Assembly (NCBI RefSeq): GCF_018882095.1
Contig: NZ_JACVPD010000003.1
Location: forward strand, 124,001 to 188,000
Source of the DNA: Polynucleobacter sp. CS-Odin-A6
GTDB lineage: Bacteria; Pseudomonadota; Gammaproteobacteria; Burkholderiales; Burkholderiaceae
Direction: 5' to 3'
DNA length: 64,000 nt
The position numbers were made by a program, and so were the translations under genes. The notes beneath the pieces are model-generated. The model saw only the letters and a list, made by a program, of their open reading frames with translations. It did no database searches and was not told the origin of the DNA. Below, in pieces: positions 1 through 8,289 of this stretch (position 1 is its first letter; every line of letters starts with the position of its first letter).

Positions 1-73
1 TTAAATCAGTACTATTCATTTCTTATCTTCAATATTCTTCTATTTATTATTTTTTGCCACCAATGTATTTATT

Positions 74-733
74 ATGCTTCTAATGACAAGTTCCAGCCTG
101 ATCACTCAAACCCCAAGCCTACGCCTCGCTGTTCTATTGCTGGTTGCGGGTGAAGGCAGTCGTCTAGGTGGGCATCCCAAGGCTCTATTACGTAAAGATG
201 GTCAGACCTTGCTAGAGCGATTCTCTAAGTCCATACAAGGCTTTAATCTAGTGGAATTTATTGCTGTAACAGGCTTCTATGCGCAAGCAGTTGAAGTTGA
301 ATTGGCCAAACTCAATGGCACCTTAAATCACCAGATCAAGTCCATATTGAATATCGCCCCCGAAAAGGGTCATCCCTCATCCGTTCGCCTAGGTTTAGAG
401 TCACTCAGAAGTCAATTTGATGTCTTATTAGTTGCGCTTTCCGACCAGCCAGAAATCGGTGAAAAGGAAGTCGCAGAGCTGTTAGAGGAATTTTCTCAGC
501 GCAACCTTAGTGAAGAAATCATCTTGCCGATGGTGAATGGAAAACGCGGAAATCCTGTACTGTTTTCTAGAGTGGCTGTCTTAAATACCTTAAAGGCAAC
601 AGAGCTGGTTTGTCGAAGCTATATGGATGCCCACCCGGAGCAGGTGCGCATCTTACATACGCAGAATTTATCATTCGTGTTGGATGTCGATACGATAGAA
701 GACATCCAAAGGCACAAATTAAGCTTGAGTTAA
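74..733 (+). CDS. MobA/MocA-like molybdenum cofactor nucleotidyltransferase
   Basis: This 219-residue protein has the fold signature of MobA-like NTP transferases. The N-terminal nucleotide-binding loop LLLVAGEGSRLGGHPK lies at residues 21-36, a (G)DQP-type metal-binding motif (ALSDQP) at 121-126, the GKRGNPVLF substrate loop at 156-164 and DVDTIED at 204-210. Within the family, the GxRGxP type resembles MocA, which adds CMP to molybdopterin for xanthine-oxidase-family enzymes, more than MobA, which adds GMP. That assignment is an inference, strengthened by moxR and coxE nearby. The start is uncertain: ATG at 74 or at 83, neither with a clear ribosome binding site. The first 73 bases of the window are AT-rich and show no gene. 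Confidence 0.82.
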   Translation: MLLMTSSSLITQTPSLRLAVLLLVAGEGSRLGGHPKALLRKDGQTLLERFSKSIQGFNLVEFIAVTGFYAQAVEVELAKLNGTLNHQIKSILNIAPEKGHPSSVRLGLESLRSQFDVLLVALSDQPEIGEKEVAELLEEFSQRNLSEEIILPMVNGKRGNPVLFSRVAVLNTLKATELVCRSYMDAHPEQVRILHTQNLSFVLDVDTIEDIQRHKLSLS

Positions 734-745
734 TCTGAGGTGAGC

Positions 746-1207
746 TTATTCAATCTCGGCAATCAATTCAATTTCTACGCAGGCCCCCCTAGGGATCTGC
801 GCTACGCCAAATGCACTTCTGGCGTGCTTTCCTGCATCACCAAATACCTCAAATAGCAACTCGGAGCAGCCATTCATCACCAAGTGTTGCTCGGTAAACT
901 CAGGAGTGGAATTCACTAATCCCATCACTTTAACGATTCGCTTCACTTTATCAAGTGACCCCAAGTGATCTTGTAAGGTGGCAATTAAATCAACGGCAAT
1001 CGACTTTGCTGCAGCCTGACCTGTTTCTGTATCCATATCCAGGCCAAGTTTGCCAACCCAAGGCTTACCCTCGTGCTTGGCAATATGACCCGATAAAAAT
1101 ACGGTATTACCTGAAGTGGCCGCCATTACGTAGGCAGCGGCAGGGGCCCCTGCTTGTGGCAAATCAATTCCAAGTGCTTTGAGGCGATCACTAATGTGGT
1201 TTGTCAT
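746..1207 (-). CDS. RidA/YjgF family protein
   Basis: This 153-residue protein belongs to the RidA (YjgF/YER057c/UK114) family, whose best-known members hydrolyse reactive enamine/imine intermediates. The C-terminal block ARSAFGVAQIPRGACVEIEL matches the family pattern R-S-(x)n-P-x-(x)-A-x-(V/I)-E-I-E. The Arg of ARSAFG fits the position that usually binds the substrate carboxylate. It is longer than archetypal RidA (about 128 residues), as in other Rid subfamilies, so its substrate is not predictable. It is the last gene of the minus-strand run moxR-coxE-ridA, 41 bases after coxE, and is probably co-transcribed. Its start is ATG at 1207. Confidence 0.85.
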   Translation of the reverse strand: MTNHISDRLKALGIDLPQAGAPAAAYVMAATSGNTVFLSGHIAKHEGKPWVGKLGLDMDTETGQAAAKSIAVDLIATLQDHLGSLDKVKRIVKVMGLVNSTPEFTEQHLVMNGCSELLFEVFGDAGKHARSAFGVAQIPRGACVEIELIAEIE

Positions 1208-1248
1208 AGAGTATTTACGTTAAATAAAAAAGTTAGAGTGAGTAAATC

Positions 1249-2424
1249 TTACTTCGAAAGCTGACGCATGGCACTTTCAAGGCCATTTAAGGTGACTGGG
1301 TACATGCGGTCTTTCATCAAGCCTTTCATGATATCGATGGATTGCCTGTACTGCCATACCGATTCTGGCTCAGGGTTGAGCCAAGCAAAGTGGGGGAAGT
1401 GGTCAATCAGACGATTGATCCAAGTGGCTCCAGCTTCTCGGTTGTTGTATTCCACCGAACCATTCGGGCTCAGAATTTCGTATGGAGACATCGTGGCATC
1501 GCCAATAAAAATCAGTTTGTAGTCTGGGCCATACTTATTGATGATCTCTTGGGTAGTAGCAACTTGATCGCGTCTCCGACGATTACTTTGCCATAAATGC
1601 TCATACACACAGTTGTGAAAGTAGTAATACTCCAGGTGCTTAAACTCGGCTTTAACAGCGGTAAATAATTCTGAAATCCGTTGTATATGGTCATCCATCG
1701 ATCCACCGACATCCATCAACAGCAGAACTTTGACTTGGTTATGACGCTCAGGCCGCATTTGGATGTCGAGCATGCCCGCATTTGCTGCAGTGAAATGGAT
1801 GGTCTTCTCTAGATCTAGTTCGAAGTTCGAGCCCTCTCTAGCAAATCGGCGTAAACGCCGTAAAGCCATTTTGATATTGCGCGTTCCCAGACTGAGATCG
1901 CTGTCATAGTCTTTGAATTCTCGAGCCTCCCAGACTTTAATTGCTGTTCTATTGCCTGCACTTTCGCCACCAATACGAATGCCTTCAGGGTGATAGCCGC
2001 TGTGTCCAAATGGAGATGAACCACCAGCACCAATCCATTTATTGCCGCCCCCGTGCCATTCTTTTTGCTCTTTCATGAGCTCTTGTAGACGCTTTTGTAA
2101 AGCTTCAGGCCCACCTAATTTTTGGAGAGCTGCTTTTTCTTCTGCTGTTAATACACGTTGTAATTTTTTCTCCAACCAGTCGAGCGGGATATCTGGCGCT
2201 GAAGCGATGATTTTTTCAATCCCATTAAAATAGGCGCCAAATACTTGATCGAAGCGATCAAAGTGCTGCTCATCTTTTACCAACGTCATACGAGCCAATT
2301 GATAGAAGTCATCAATCGATGGCTCAATCACTCCTTCCTTTAAGGCATCTAGCAAAGTCAGAAACTCCCGCACAGAAACAGGAACCTTTGCTTCTTTTAA
2401 ATTCAGAAAGAATTGGATCAGCAT
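1249..2424 (-). CDS. CoxE-like von Willebrand factor A domain protein
   Basis: This 391-residue protein is of the CoxE/VWA type. The N-terminal 200 residues are helical and charged. A VWA domain follows from about residue 230, with the MIDAS-like motif DVGGSM at 238-243 and a second acidic loop GDATMSPYE at 308-316. The first motif departs from the classical DxSxS (Gly in place of the first Ser). Proteins of this family pair with MoxR AAA+ ATPases as metal-insertion or remodelling chaperones; CoxD/CoxE act on the CO dehydrogenase active site. Here the MoxR ATPase gene lies 33 bases upstream on the same strand, which fits an obligate pair. The client enzyme is not in the window. Confidence 0.87.
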   Translation of the reverse strand: MLIQFFLNLKEAKVPVSVREFLTLLDALKEGVIEPSIDDFYQLARMTLVKDEQHFDRFDQVFGAYFNGIEKIIASAPDIPLDWLEKKLQRVLTAEEKAALQKLGGPEALQKRLQELMKEQKEWHGGGNKWIGAGGSSPFGHSGYHPEGIRIGGESAGNRTAIKVWEAREFKDYDSDLSLGTRNIKMALRRLRRFAREGSNFELDLEKTIHFTAANAGMLDIQMRPERHNQVKVLLLMDVGGSMDDHIQRISELFTAVKAEFKHLEYYYFHNCVYEHLWQSNRRRRDQVATTQEIINKYGPDYKLIFIGDATMSPYEILSPNGSVEYNNREAGATWINRLIDHFPHFAWLNPEPESVWQYRQSIDIMKGLMKDRMYPVTLNGLESAMRQLSK

Positions 2425-2457
2425 GGCTGATTAAGTGTGATGAGTGATAAACGGTAA

Positions 2458-3327
2458 TTAACGATGATTGCGATTCATCATCACTAGGCGTTCAAAGAGA
2501 TGAATATCTTGCTCATTTTTAAGTAAAGCACCATGCAGGGGAGGGATAACTATTTTTTCTTCATTACTGTACAGCGCTTCTGCTGGAATTTCTTCTGCCA
2601 ATAGGAGTTTTAACCAATCAATTAACTCTGAAGTGGATGGTTTTTTCTTTAAACCGGGTAAAGACCGAATTTGATAGAAGGCCTTAAGGGCAGCTTCTAG
2701 CAATTCTTGTTTGATATTAGGGTGATGGACATCAACAATACTCTGCATTGTCCCTGCATCAGGGAAGGAGATGTAATGGAAGAAGCAGCGTCGCAAGAAA
2801 GCATCTGGCAATTCTTTTTCGTTATTGGAGGTAATAATCACTAAAGGGCGATGTTTGGCTTTAATCAGCTCACGTGTTTCGTAGACATAGAATTCCATTC
2901 GATCGATTTCTCGCAGGAGATCGTTCGGAAACTCGATATCTGCCTTATCAATTTCATCAATCAGTAAGACAACCGGTTCATCTGCTTCAAATGCTTGCCA
3001 AAGAACCCCTTTAACAATGTAGTTACGAATATCTTTTACTTTTTCATCGCCCAATTGAGAGTCCCTGAGGCGACTAACTGCATCGTATTCGTAAAGACCT
3101 TGCTGGGCTTTAGTTGTGGATTTAATATGCCACTGCATCAAGGGCATATCCAATGCTGAGGCAACTTCCTCAGCTAGCATTGTTTTACCAGTTCCCGGCT
3201 CACCCTTAATTAATAGGGGACGCTGAAGTTGAAGCGCTGCATTCACTGCCAATTTCAGATCATCAGTGGCTACATAGCTTTTTGAGCCGTCAAAGCGAGT
3301 TTGAGTCTTGGTCATGGTTGAGTCCAT
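2458..3327 (-). CDS. MoxR-family AAA+ ATPase (CoxD-like)
   Basis: This 289-residue AAA+ ATPase has Walker A GEPGTGKT at 42-49, Walker B LLIDEID at 121-127, a sensor-1 region ITSNNEKELPDAF near 170 and the arginine pair RRC right after it. Length and motifs fit the MoxR/CoxD family, which remodels or activates metalloenzymes together with VWA proteins. It is the first gene of the moxR-coxE-ridA run. ATG at 3327 was taken as the start; ATG at 3315 is also possible. It is divergent from the cytochrome c genes, with about 145 bases between the start codons. Confidence 0.9.
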   Translation of the reverse strand: MDSTMTKTQTRFDGSKSYVATDDLKLAVNAALQLQRPLLIKGEPGTGKTMLAEEVASALDMPLMQWHIKSTTKAQQGLYEYDAVSRLRDSQLGDEKVKDIRNYIVKGVLWQAFEADEPVVLLIDEIDKADIEFPNDLLREIDRMEFYVYETRELIKAKHRPLVIITSNNEKELPDAFLRRCFFHYISFPDAGTMQSIVDVHHPNIKQELLEAALKAFYQIRSLPGLKKKPSTSELIDWLKLLLAEEIPAEALYSNEEKIVIPPLHGALLKNEQDIHLFERLVMMNRNHR

Positions 3328-3431
3328 TCCATCGGTCGTTAAATAGCTTTCAAGTATAGGTAAGGGAACAAGTTTTTCTGCATTTTCTTTGATTTAAGCC
3401 CCTTAAATGGGGTATCTCGCCCTCAGTCCGC

Positions 3432-3437
3432 TATAAT
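3432..3437 (+). promoter_or_regulatory. -10 hexamer upstream of the cytochrome c pair
   Basis: A perfect TATAAT lies 36 bases before the ATG of the first cytochrome gene. No good -35 hexamer sits at the normal distance, so the promoter may need an activator or be weak. It lies in the divergent region between moxR and the cytochromes. Confidence 0.45.
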
Positions 3438-3473
3438 CTGTCCAAATTGATCCGAATCAAACGTCTAAATTCT

Positions 3474-3839
3474 ATGAAAAAACTCCCTATTCTTTCTCAA
3501 TTGGCCCTCTGCACTAGTTTGGCCCTAACTGGCTTTTTAGCCCAGGCTGCTGATGTAAAAGGGACTGCCGAAGCTGGCCAAAGTAAAGTATGGCTCTGCA
3601 CGGGCTGTCATTCCATTCCTGACTATCGTGCTGACTATCCTTTGGTCTATAAAGTGCCTATGATCGGCGGCCAAAACGCCGGCTATATTGTTAGTGCTTT
3701 GTATTCCTACAAGAAGGGTGAAAGAAAGCATCCAACGATGCGCGCAATCTCAGGCAGCTTATCTGACCAGGATATGGCTGATATTGCCGAATACTATGCT
3801 GCGCAAACTGCCAACTCACCAAAAAACCCATTGAAGTGA
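3474..3839 (+). CDS. Secreted single-haem cytochrome c (class I)
   Basis: From ATG 3474 the protein has 121 residues. It begins with a typical Sec signal peptide (MKK, a hydrophobic core, cleavage after AQA near residue 26), so the mature protein is periplasmic. The haem-attachment motif CTGCH is at 42-46, and Met89 in HPTMRA is the likely axial ligand. The frame can be extended to a TTG at 3447, but the signal peptide fixes the ATG. The size fits the cytochrome c553/c4-half family of small electron carriers. The next gene, 17 bases on, encodes a second cytochrome c, so the two probably act together as electron acceptors of a periplasmic or membrane-associated dehydrogenase. Confidence 0.9.
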   Translation: MKKLPILSQLALCTSLALTGFLAQAADVKGTAEAGQSKVWLCTGCHSIPDYRADYPLVYKVPMIGGQNAGYIVSALYSYKKGERKHPTMRAISGSLSDQDMADIAEYYAAQTANSPKNPLK

Positions 3840-3856
3840 TCATTCGAGATACGTTT

Positions 3857-4210
3857 ATGAAATTCACATTAATCACTGCCTTAACTGCCATATTGTTATC
3901 GAGCATCGGTTTGGCTCAAGCTGCTAGCGCAGAAAAGGGTCAGGCTCTTGTAGAGAAGGGCAATTGCGCTTCTTGTCACGGTGTGGGGTTAAACGCCCCG
4001 ATCCTACCTGTTTATCCGAAGCTGGCTGGGCAACATGCGGATTACCTGTATTACGCTTTGCGTGCCTACAAAGTGGGTAACTCTAATCCTCAGTTTGGTC
4101 GCAATAATGCGATTATGGCTTCTCAGGTGCTCAATTGGACCGATGCTGATATGCAAGATATCGCTGCTTATATCGCCACTTTACCCGGGAATTTTGTAGT
4201 TAGAAAATAA
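3857..4210 (+). CDS. Secreted single-haem cytochrome c (class I), second of pair
   Basis: This 117-residue protein has a signal peptide ending near AQAAS (residue 24), a CASCH haem motif at 37-41 and Met87 in NAIMASQ as probable sixth ligand. The motif PKLAGQHADYLYYALRAYK after the haem site is typical of cytochrome c4/c553-type carriers. An in-frame GTG at 3836 overlaps the stop of the preceding cytochrome, but the signal peptide supports ATG 3857. With the upstream gene it forms a two-gene operon that ends in two hairpins. A dihaem c4 split into two polypeptides is one way to see the pair; that is an inference. Confidence 0.9.
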   Translation: MKFTLITALTAILLSSIGLAQAASAEKGQALVEKGNCASCHGVGLNAPILPVYPKLAGQHADYLYYALRAYKVGNSNPQFGRNNAIMASQVLNWTDADMQDIAAYIATLPGNFVVRK

Positions 4211-4212
4211 TC

Positions 4213-4233
4213 CTCACTGCAGTGAGATTTTTT
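4213..4233 (+). terminator. Hairpin with T-run after the cytochrome pair
   Basis: CTCACTGCAGTGAG is a perfect 14-base palindrome followed by ATTTTTT, two bases after the stop of the second cytochrome gene. The stem has no separate loop, so the folded form would lose central pairs. It may be a weak first terminator, with a stronger one directly behind it. Confidence 0.5.
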
Positions 4234-4235
4234 AT

Positions 4236-4272
4236 AAAAAGGCTTAGATTAATATTCTAAGCCTTTGTTTTT
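4236..4272. terminator. Rho-independent terminator between cytochrome c and gntR
   Basis: Arms AAGGCTTAGA (4239-4248) and TCTAAGCCTT (4256-4265) pair perfectly over 10 bases around a 7-base loop. A-rich sequence flanks one side and TGTTTTTAT the other, so it can end transcription from both the plus-strand cytochromes and the minus-strand gntR gene. Confidence 0.8.
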
Positions 4273-4295
4273 ATGGGATATATCTGAATCCCAAC

Positions 4296-4934
4296 TTACT
4301 TTGTTGCCTCAAGCCCCCGAGCAAGATGTTGGCGCATGGTCGCCTCTGCAGCCAAAGGATCTCTATTGAGAATTGCCTGAAGAATCTCTCGATGTTCAAC
4401 AAGGGAGCTCAATAATCGTCCACTGCGACTCAAAGAATCCCGCCGCTGGAGTTTAAGTACCTTACGAAGGTCATCAATAACCCCATTCATCCAGGGATTG
4501 TCGGCAATCTCTTGGATCATTTCATGAAATTTCACATTGATTTCAAAGAATTGCTCTAAATCTCGGTCTGCGGCTGCTTTTTCTAGGCGGTGATGCAAGT
4601 CGTCTAGATGGGTTAACTGCTCTTCACTAGCTTTTATAGCTGTTTCTTTAGCAGCCTGACCCTCAAGTAATGAGAGAACGGTAAAGATTTGTTCTAAATC
4701 CTTCCGATCTACCTCGGTGACATAGGCTCCTTTATTCATTTTGGTTGTGACTAGACCTTCAGTTGCCAATACTTTGATGGCCTCACGCATTGGAGTGCGA
4801 CTAATGCCAAAGGCTAAAGCCAGGCTTTGTTCATCCAACCAACTGCCTGGTGCCAGCTCATGGGAAAAGATCTGCTCACGAAGGCGTTCTGCAACCTCTT
4901 CGGATAATGGCCGATTAATGAGTTTTGTATTCAT
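4296..4934 (-). CDS. GntR-family transcriptional regulator, FCD (FadR/VanR-type) subfamily
   Basis: This 212-residue protein has an N-terminal winged helix (residues 8-70, with the recognition stretch AFGISRTPMREAIKVLATEG) and a C-terminal FCD ligand-binding domain (about 85-205). The FCD domain shows the usual His-rich metal-binding positions in FHEMI, EHREIL and MRQHL. Members bind carboxylates or acyl derivatives. It is divergent from the methylmalonyl-CoA mutase operon across a 98-base gap with a GTATAC-centred palindrome, so it probably controls that operon and itself. The ligand could be an intermediate of propionate or methylmalonate metabolism; this is inferred from position only. Confidence 0.88.
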   Translation of the reverse strand: MNTKLINRPLSEEVAERLREQIFSHELAPGSWLDEQSLALAFGISRTPMREAIKVLATEGLVTTKMNKGAYVTEVDRKDLEQIFTVLSLLEGQAAKETAIKASEEQLTHLDDLHHRLEKAAADRDLEQFFEINVKFHEMIQEIADNPWMNGVIDDLRKVLKLQRRDSLSRSGRLLSSLVEHREILQAILNRDPLAAEATMRQHLARGLEATK

Positions 4935-4939
4935 AATAA

Positions 4940-4975
4940 TGTATACAGTATCTAGACAAACCGAAAAATGTCAAG
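4940..4975 (-). promoter_or_regulatory. gntR promoter with TGTATACA operator candidate
   Basis: On the minus strand TTGACA (4975-4970) is followed after 16 bases by GATACT (4953-4948) and at once by the palindrome TGTATACA (4947-4940). The GntR start codon begins at 4934, so a transcript from this promoter would have almost no leader. The GTATAC core fits the general GT-(N)-AC half-site pattern of GntR-family operators. Autoregulation, and control of the divergent mutase operon, are inferred. Confidence 0.5.
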
Positions 4976-5032
4976 CAAAATGACTTAATCAAATTTTGAA
5001 GATGTAGCAATAAAGCCAACCAGGAGTGCTTT

Positions 5033-7228
5033 ATGAGTGGAAGTGGCAAAAAAGCAGTATCGAAAGAATCTAGTCAATGGCCAAAGGTGCCAGATAGCAA
5101 TTTAGACGCCTGGAAAAAAGCTGCCCAAAAGTCAGCGCCCGATGGCAATGTGGAGAAATTAGGTTGGCAGACACCGGATGGAATTCGGTTGAAGGCTCTC
5201 TATACCGCAGAGGATACCAAAGGGCTTCAATACACCCATTCTTTACCAGGCTTTGAGCCATTTGTTCGTGGGCCTCAAGCGACGATGTACGCGGTTCGAC
5301 CATGGACCATCCGACAATACGCTGGCTTTTCAACCGCACAAGAATCAAATGCCTTTTACCGCAAAGCGCTTGAGGCAGGCGGGCAGGGTGTCTCGGTAGC
5401 TTTTGACTTAGCAACCCATCGTGGCTACGACTCCGATCATCCCCGTGTTACTGGTGATGTGGGTAAAGCGGGTGTGGCCATTGATACTGTAGAAGATATG
5501 AGAGTGTTGTTTGATGGTATTCCATTGGACAAGGTATCGGTCTCAATGACGATGAACGGTGCCGTATTACCGGTATTGGCTGGCTATATTGTGGCAGGTG
5601 AAGAACAGGGTGTGAGACCAGAATTGCTCTCTGGAACGATTCAGAATGACATTCTGAAAGAGTTCATGGTGCGTAATACGTATATCTATCCACCAGAGCC
5701 TTCCATGCGCATTATTGGCGACATCATTGAGTACACCACGAAAAATATGCCGAAATTTAACTCGATTTCGATTTCGGGTTATCACATGCAAGAGGCGGGT
5801 GCGAATCAAGTACTTGAATTGGCATTCACATTAGCCGATGGTAAGGAGTATGTCAAAACAGCACTTGCTAAAGGCTTAGATATCGACGGCTTTGCCGGTC
5901 GACTTTCTTTCTTCTTCGCAATTGGTATGAACTTCTATCTAGAGGTTGCCAAGCTTCGCGCCGCCAGACTCCTGTGGTGGCGAATTATGAAATCATTCGA
6001 ACCTCAGAATTCAAAGTCTTTAATGTTGCGCACCCACTGCCAAACATCGGGCTGGTCGCTAACTGAACAAGATCCCTATAACAATATTGTGCGGACAACC
6101 GTTGAGGCTATGGCAGCAGTATTTGGCGGTACGCAGTCCTTGCACACGAATTCATTTGATGAAGCCATTGCTTTGCCATCCGAGTTTTCTAGTCGGATTG
6201 CCCGAAATACGCAGTTGATTTTGCAAGAAGAAACGCATATTACTAGCGTGATTGATCCCTGGGCTGGCTCTTACATGATGGAAAGTCTCACGCAAGAGAT
6301 GACTGATAAAGCTTGGGAGATTATCCAAGAGGTCGATGCCATGGGTGGGATGATCAAGGCGGTGGAAAGTGGCTGGGCTAAATTAAAAATTGAAGCAGCT
6401 GCTGCAGAGAAGCAGGCTAAGATTGATTCCGGTGCTGATGTCATCGTCGGCGTCAATAAATATAAGCTTGGCAAAGAGGATTTAGTCGATGTCTTAGTGA
6501 TTGACAATGACATGGTTCGCGAGAGCCAGGTTGTGCGCTTAAAAGAGATCAAAGCTAAGCGTGACAGTAGGGCAGTTAATGTCGCTCTAGAAGCATTAAG
6601 CAAAGCCGCCGAAGACAACACAGGTAATTTACTCGATCTAGCAATACAAGCCATGCGCTTGCGTGCGACGGTTGGCGAGGTGTCTGATGCATTGGAAAAA
6701 ATTTACGGGCGCCATCGCGCCGATACTCAAAAGGTGACCGGAGTGTATGCAGCCGCTTATGACTCAGCTGAAGGCTGGGAAAAATTGAAAGTAGAAATTA
6801 CTGATTTTGCAAAAGATTTTGGTCGTCGTCCCCGTGTCATGATCGCAAAATTAGGTCAAGACGGTCATGATCGTGGCGCCAAGGTGGTTGCTACCGCCTT
6901 TGCAGACCTGGGCTTCGATGTGGATATTGGACCTTTATTTCAGACTCCAGAAGAATGCGCTCGTCAAGCGATTGAGAATGATGTTCATGCCCTTGGTATC
7001 TCGACATTGGCCGCAGGGCACAAAACTTTAGTGCCCGCAATCATCGCAGAACTCAAGAAGCAAGGCTCTGATGACATCATTGTTTTCGTGGGGGGTGTAA
7101 TCCCAAGGCAAGATTATGAGTTTCTCTATGAGTCCGGGGTGAAGGGCATTTACGGTCCAGGAACGCCGATCCACGCTTCTGCAAAAGATGTCTTGGAGCA
7201 GATTCGTAAATCTGTAAACCCTCAATAA
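5033..7228 (+). CDS. mcm: Methylmalonyl-CoA mutase (single large subunit)
   Basis: This 731-residue adenosylcobalamin enzyme interconverts (R)-methylmalonyl-CoA and succinyl-CoA. The N-terminal TIM-barrel part contains the expected [17 protein letters not shown] and [20 protein letters not shown] blocks. The C-terminal B12-binding domain (about residues 595-725) carries DGHDRG at about 610-615, supplying the lower axial His. Its length matches the catalytic alpha chain of homodimeric or alpha-type mutases (710-730). A good ribosome binding site (AGGAG, 5022-5026) supports ATG 5033. It heads the operon mcm-meaB-pccB-pccA-mce. No cobalamin riboswitch fits in the 98-base upstream gap. Confidence 0.96.
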   Translation: MSGSGKKAVSKESSQWPKVPDSNLDAWKKAAQKSAPDGNVEKLGWQTPDGIRLKALYTAEDTKGLQYTHSLPGFEPFVRGPQATMYAVRPWTIRQYAGFSTAQESNAFYRKALEAGGQGVSVAFDLATHRGYDSDHPRVTGDVGKAGVAIDTVEDMRVLFDGIPLDKVSVSMTMNGAVLPVLAGYIVAGEEQGVRPELLSGTIQNDILKEFMVRNTYIYPPEPSMRIIGDIIEYTTKNMPKFNSISISGYHMQEAGANQVLELAFTLADGKEYVKTALAKGLDIDGFAGRLSFFFAIGMNFYLEVAKLRAARLLWWRIMKSFEPQNSKSLMLRTHCQTSGWSLTEQDPYNNIVRTTVEAMAAVFGGTQSLHTNSFDEAIALPSEFSSRIARNTQLILQEETHITSVIDPWAGSYMMESLTQEMTDKAWEIIQEVDAMGGMIKAVESGWAKLKIEAAAAEKQAKIDSGADVIVGVNKYKLGKEDLVDVLVIDNDMVRESQVVRLKEIKAKRDSRAVNVALEALSKAAEDNTGNLLDLAIQAMRLRATVGEVSDALEKIYGRHRADTQKVTGVYAAAYDSAEGWEKLKVEITDFAKDFGRRPRVMIAKLGQDGHDRGAKVVATAFADLGFDVDIGPLFQTPEECARQAIENDVHALGISTLAAGHKTLVPAIIAELKKQGSDDIIVFVGGVIPRQDYEFLYESGVKGIYGPGTPIHASAKDVLEQIRKSVNPQ

Positions 7229-7254
7229 TTAATATCTAACAAGAGCGCATCAGC

Positions 7255-8280
7255 ATGCTAAATGCAGTTGACCAAACTTTAGTCAATGATCTAATGGGAG
7301 AACCTTGCTTGGCGCAACGTCGGGCTTTGGCGAAGATTATTACCTTGCTGGAATCTACCCGGATGGATCACCGCAAGCGTGCAGATGAGCTGCTCAATAC
7401 TGTATTGCCCAAAACAGGTAAATCCTTTCGTTTAGGAATTTCTGGGGTTCCCGGTGTTGGTAAATCCACCTTAATTGAAACTCTGGGTTTGTATTTAATT
7501 GAGCGAGGCCATCGCGTTGCAGTGCTTGCAATTGACCCGTCATCCAGCTTATCTGGGGGCTCTATCTTGGGTGATAAAACCCGGATGGAGAAATTGTCAG
7601 TCTTAGATAAGGCATTTATTCGACCGAGCCCATCATCTTGTACTTTAGGCGGTGTAGCGGAAAAGACGCGTGAATCTATGTTAGTAGCTGAGGCAGCAGG
7701 ATTTGACATTGTCATTGTTGAAACAGTTGGTGTTGGGCAAAGCGAAATTGCGGTGGCAGGTATGACAGATATGTTTTTGCTGATGCAGTTGCCGAATGCC
7801 GGGGATGATCTGCAGGCTATTAAAAAAGGGGTGGTGGAAATTGCCGACCTAATTGTGATCAACAAGGTAGATATTGATCCTGATGCCGCCATGCGTGCTC
7901 AATTATTTATTACTAGTTCTTTAAGGCTTTTGGGCTTCCAAGGTAATCCCGATCATGCTTCACACGACCAGGAGTTTTGGCACCCAACGGTGATGACGCT
8001 TAGTGCTCTAGAAGGTAATGGCATCCCGGAGCTGTGGGAAAAAATTCTGCATTTTCAAAAACTACAAAACGCTAATGGTCAATTGCAGTTACGCCGTAAA
8101 AAACAATCAGGCGCTTGGATGTGGGATCGCATTGATGCGGGACTTAAAAATGCCTTTGAGAATCATCCGGCAGTACAAGCGCTTCTACCTGGATTGAACG
8201 CTGAAGTTAATCAAGGCAGCATGGCTGCCTCTGTTGCTGCGAGACGTTTACTCGAAGCAATGGGACATGAATTTTTCTAA
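7255..8280 (+). CDS. meaB: MeaB/ArgK-family G3E GTPase, mutase chaperone
   Basis: This 341-residue P-loop GTPase has GVPGVGKST at about 64-72, the switch-region signature DPSSSLSGGSILGDKTRM and NKVD as the guanine-specificity motif. MeaB proteins protect methylmalonyl-CoA mutase and gate its adenosylcobalamin loading. The gene lies 26 bases downstream of the mutase and 9 bases before pccB, so it is almost certainly co-transcribed with its client. Confidence 0.95.
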   Translation: MLNAVDQTLVNDLMGEPCLAQRRALAKIITLLESTRMDHRKRADELLNTVLPKTGKSFRLGISGVPGVGKSTLIETLGLYLIERGHRVAVLAIDPSSSLSGGSILGDKTRMEKLSVLDKAFIRPSPSSCTLGGVAEKTRESMLVAEAAGFDIVIVETVGVGQSEIAVAGMTDMFLLMQLPNAGDDLQAIKKGVVEIADLIVINKVDIDPDAAMRAQLFITSSLRLLGFQGNPDHASHDQEFWHPTVMTLSALEGNGIPELWEKILHFQKLQNANGQLQLRRKKQSGAWMWDRIDAGLKNAFENHPAVQALLPGLNAEVNQGSMAASVAARRLLEAMGHEFF

Positions 8281-8289
8281 GGAATAGCA

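Noticed and set aside
4935-5032. Cobalamin riboswitch before the B12-dependent mutase
   Set aside because: The gap is only 98 bases and I see no B12-box-like sequence.
5950-6080. Possible sequence error or frameshift in the mutase ([14 protein letters not shown])
   Set aside because: The frame is continuous and the flanking blocks are canonical; it reads as ordinary local divergence.
6271-6654. 127-codon minus-strand ORF
   Set aside because: Antisense shadow of the mutase gene.
7368-7892. 174-codon ORF on the minus strand
   Set aside because: It is fully inside meaB, has no ribosome binding site and a Ser/Thr/Pro-rich shadow composition.
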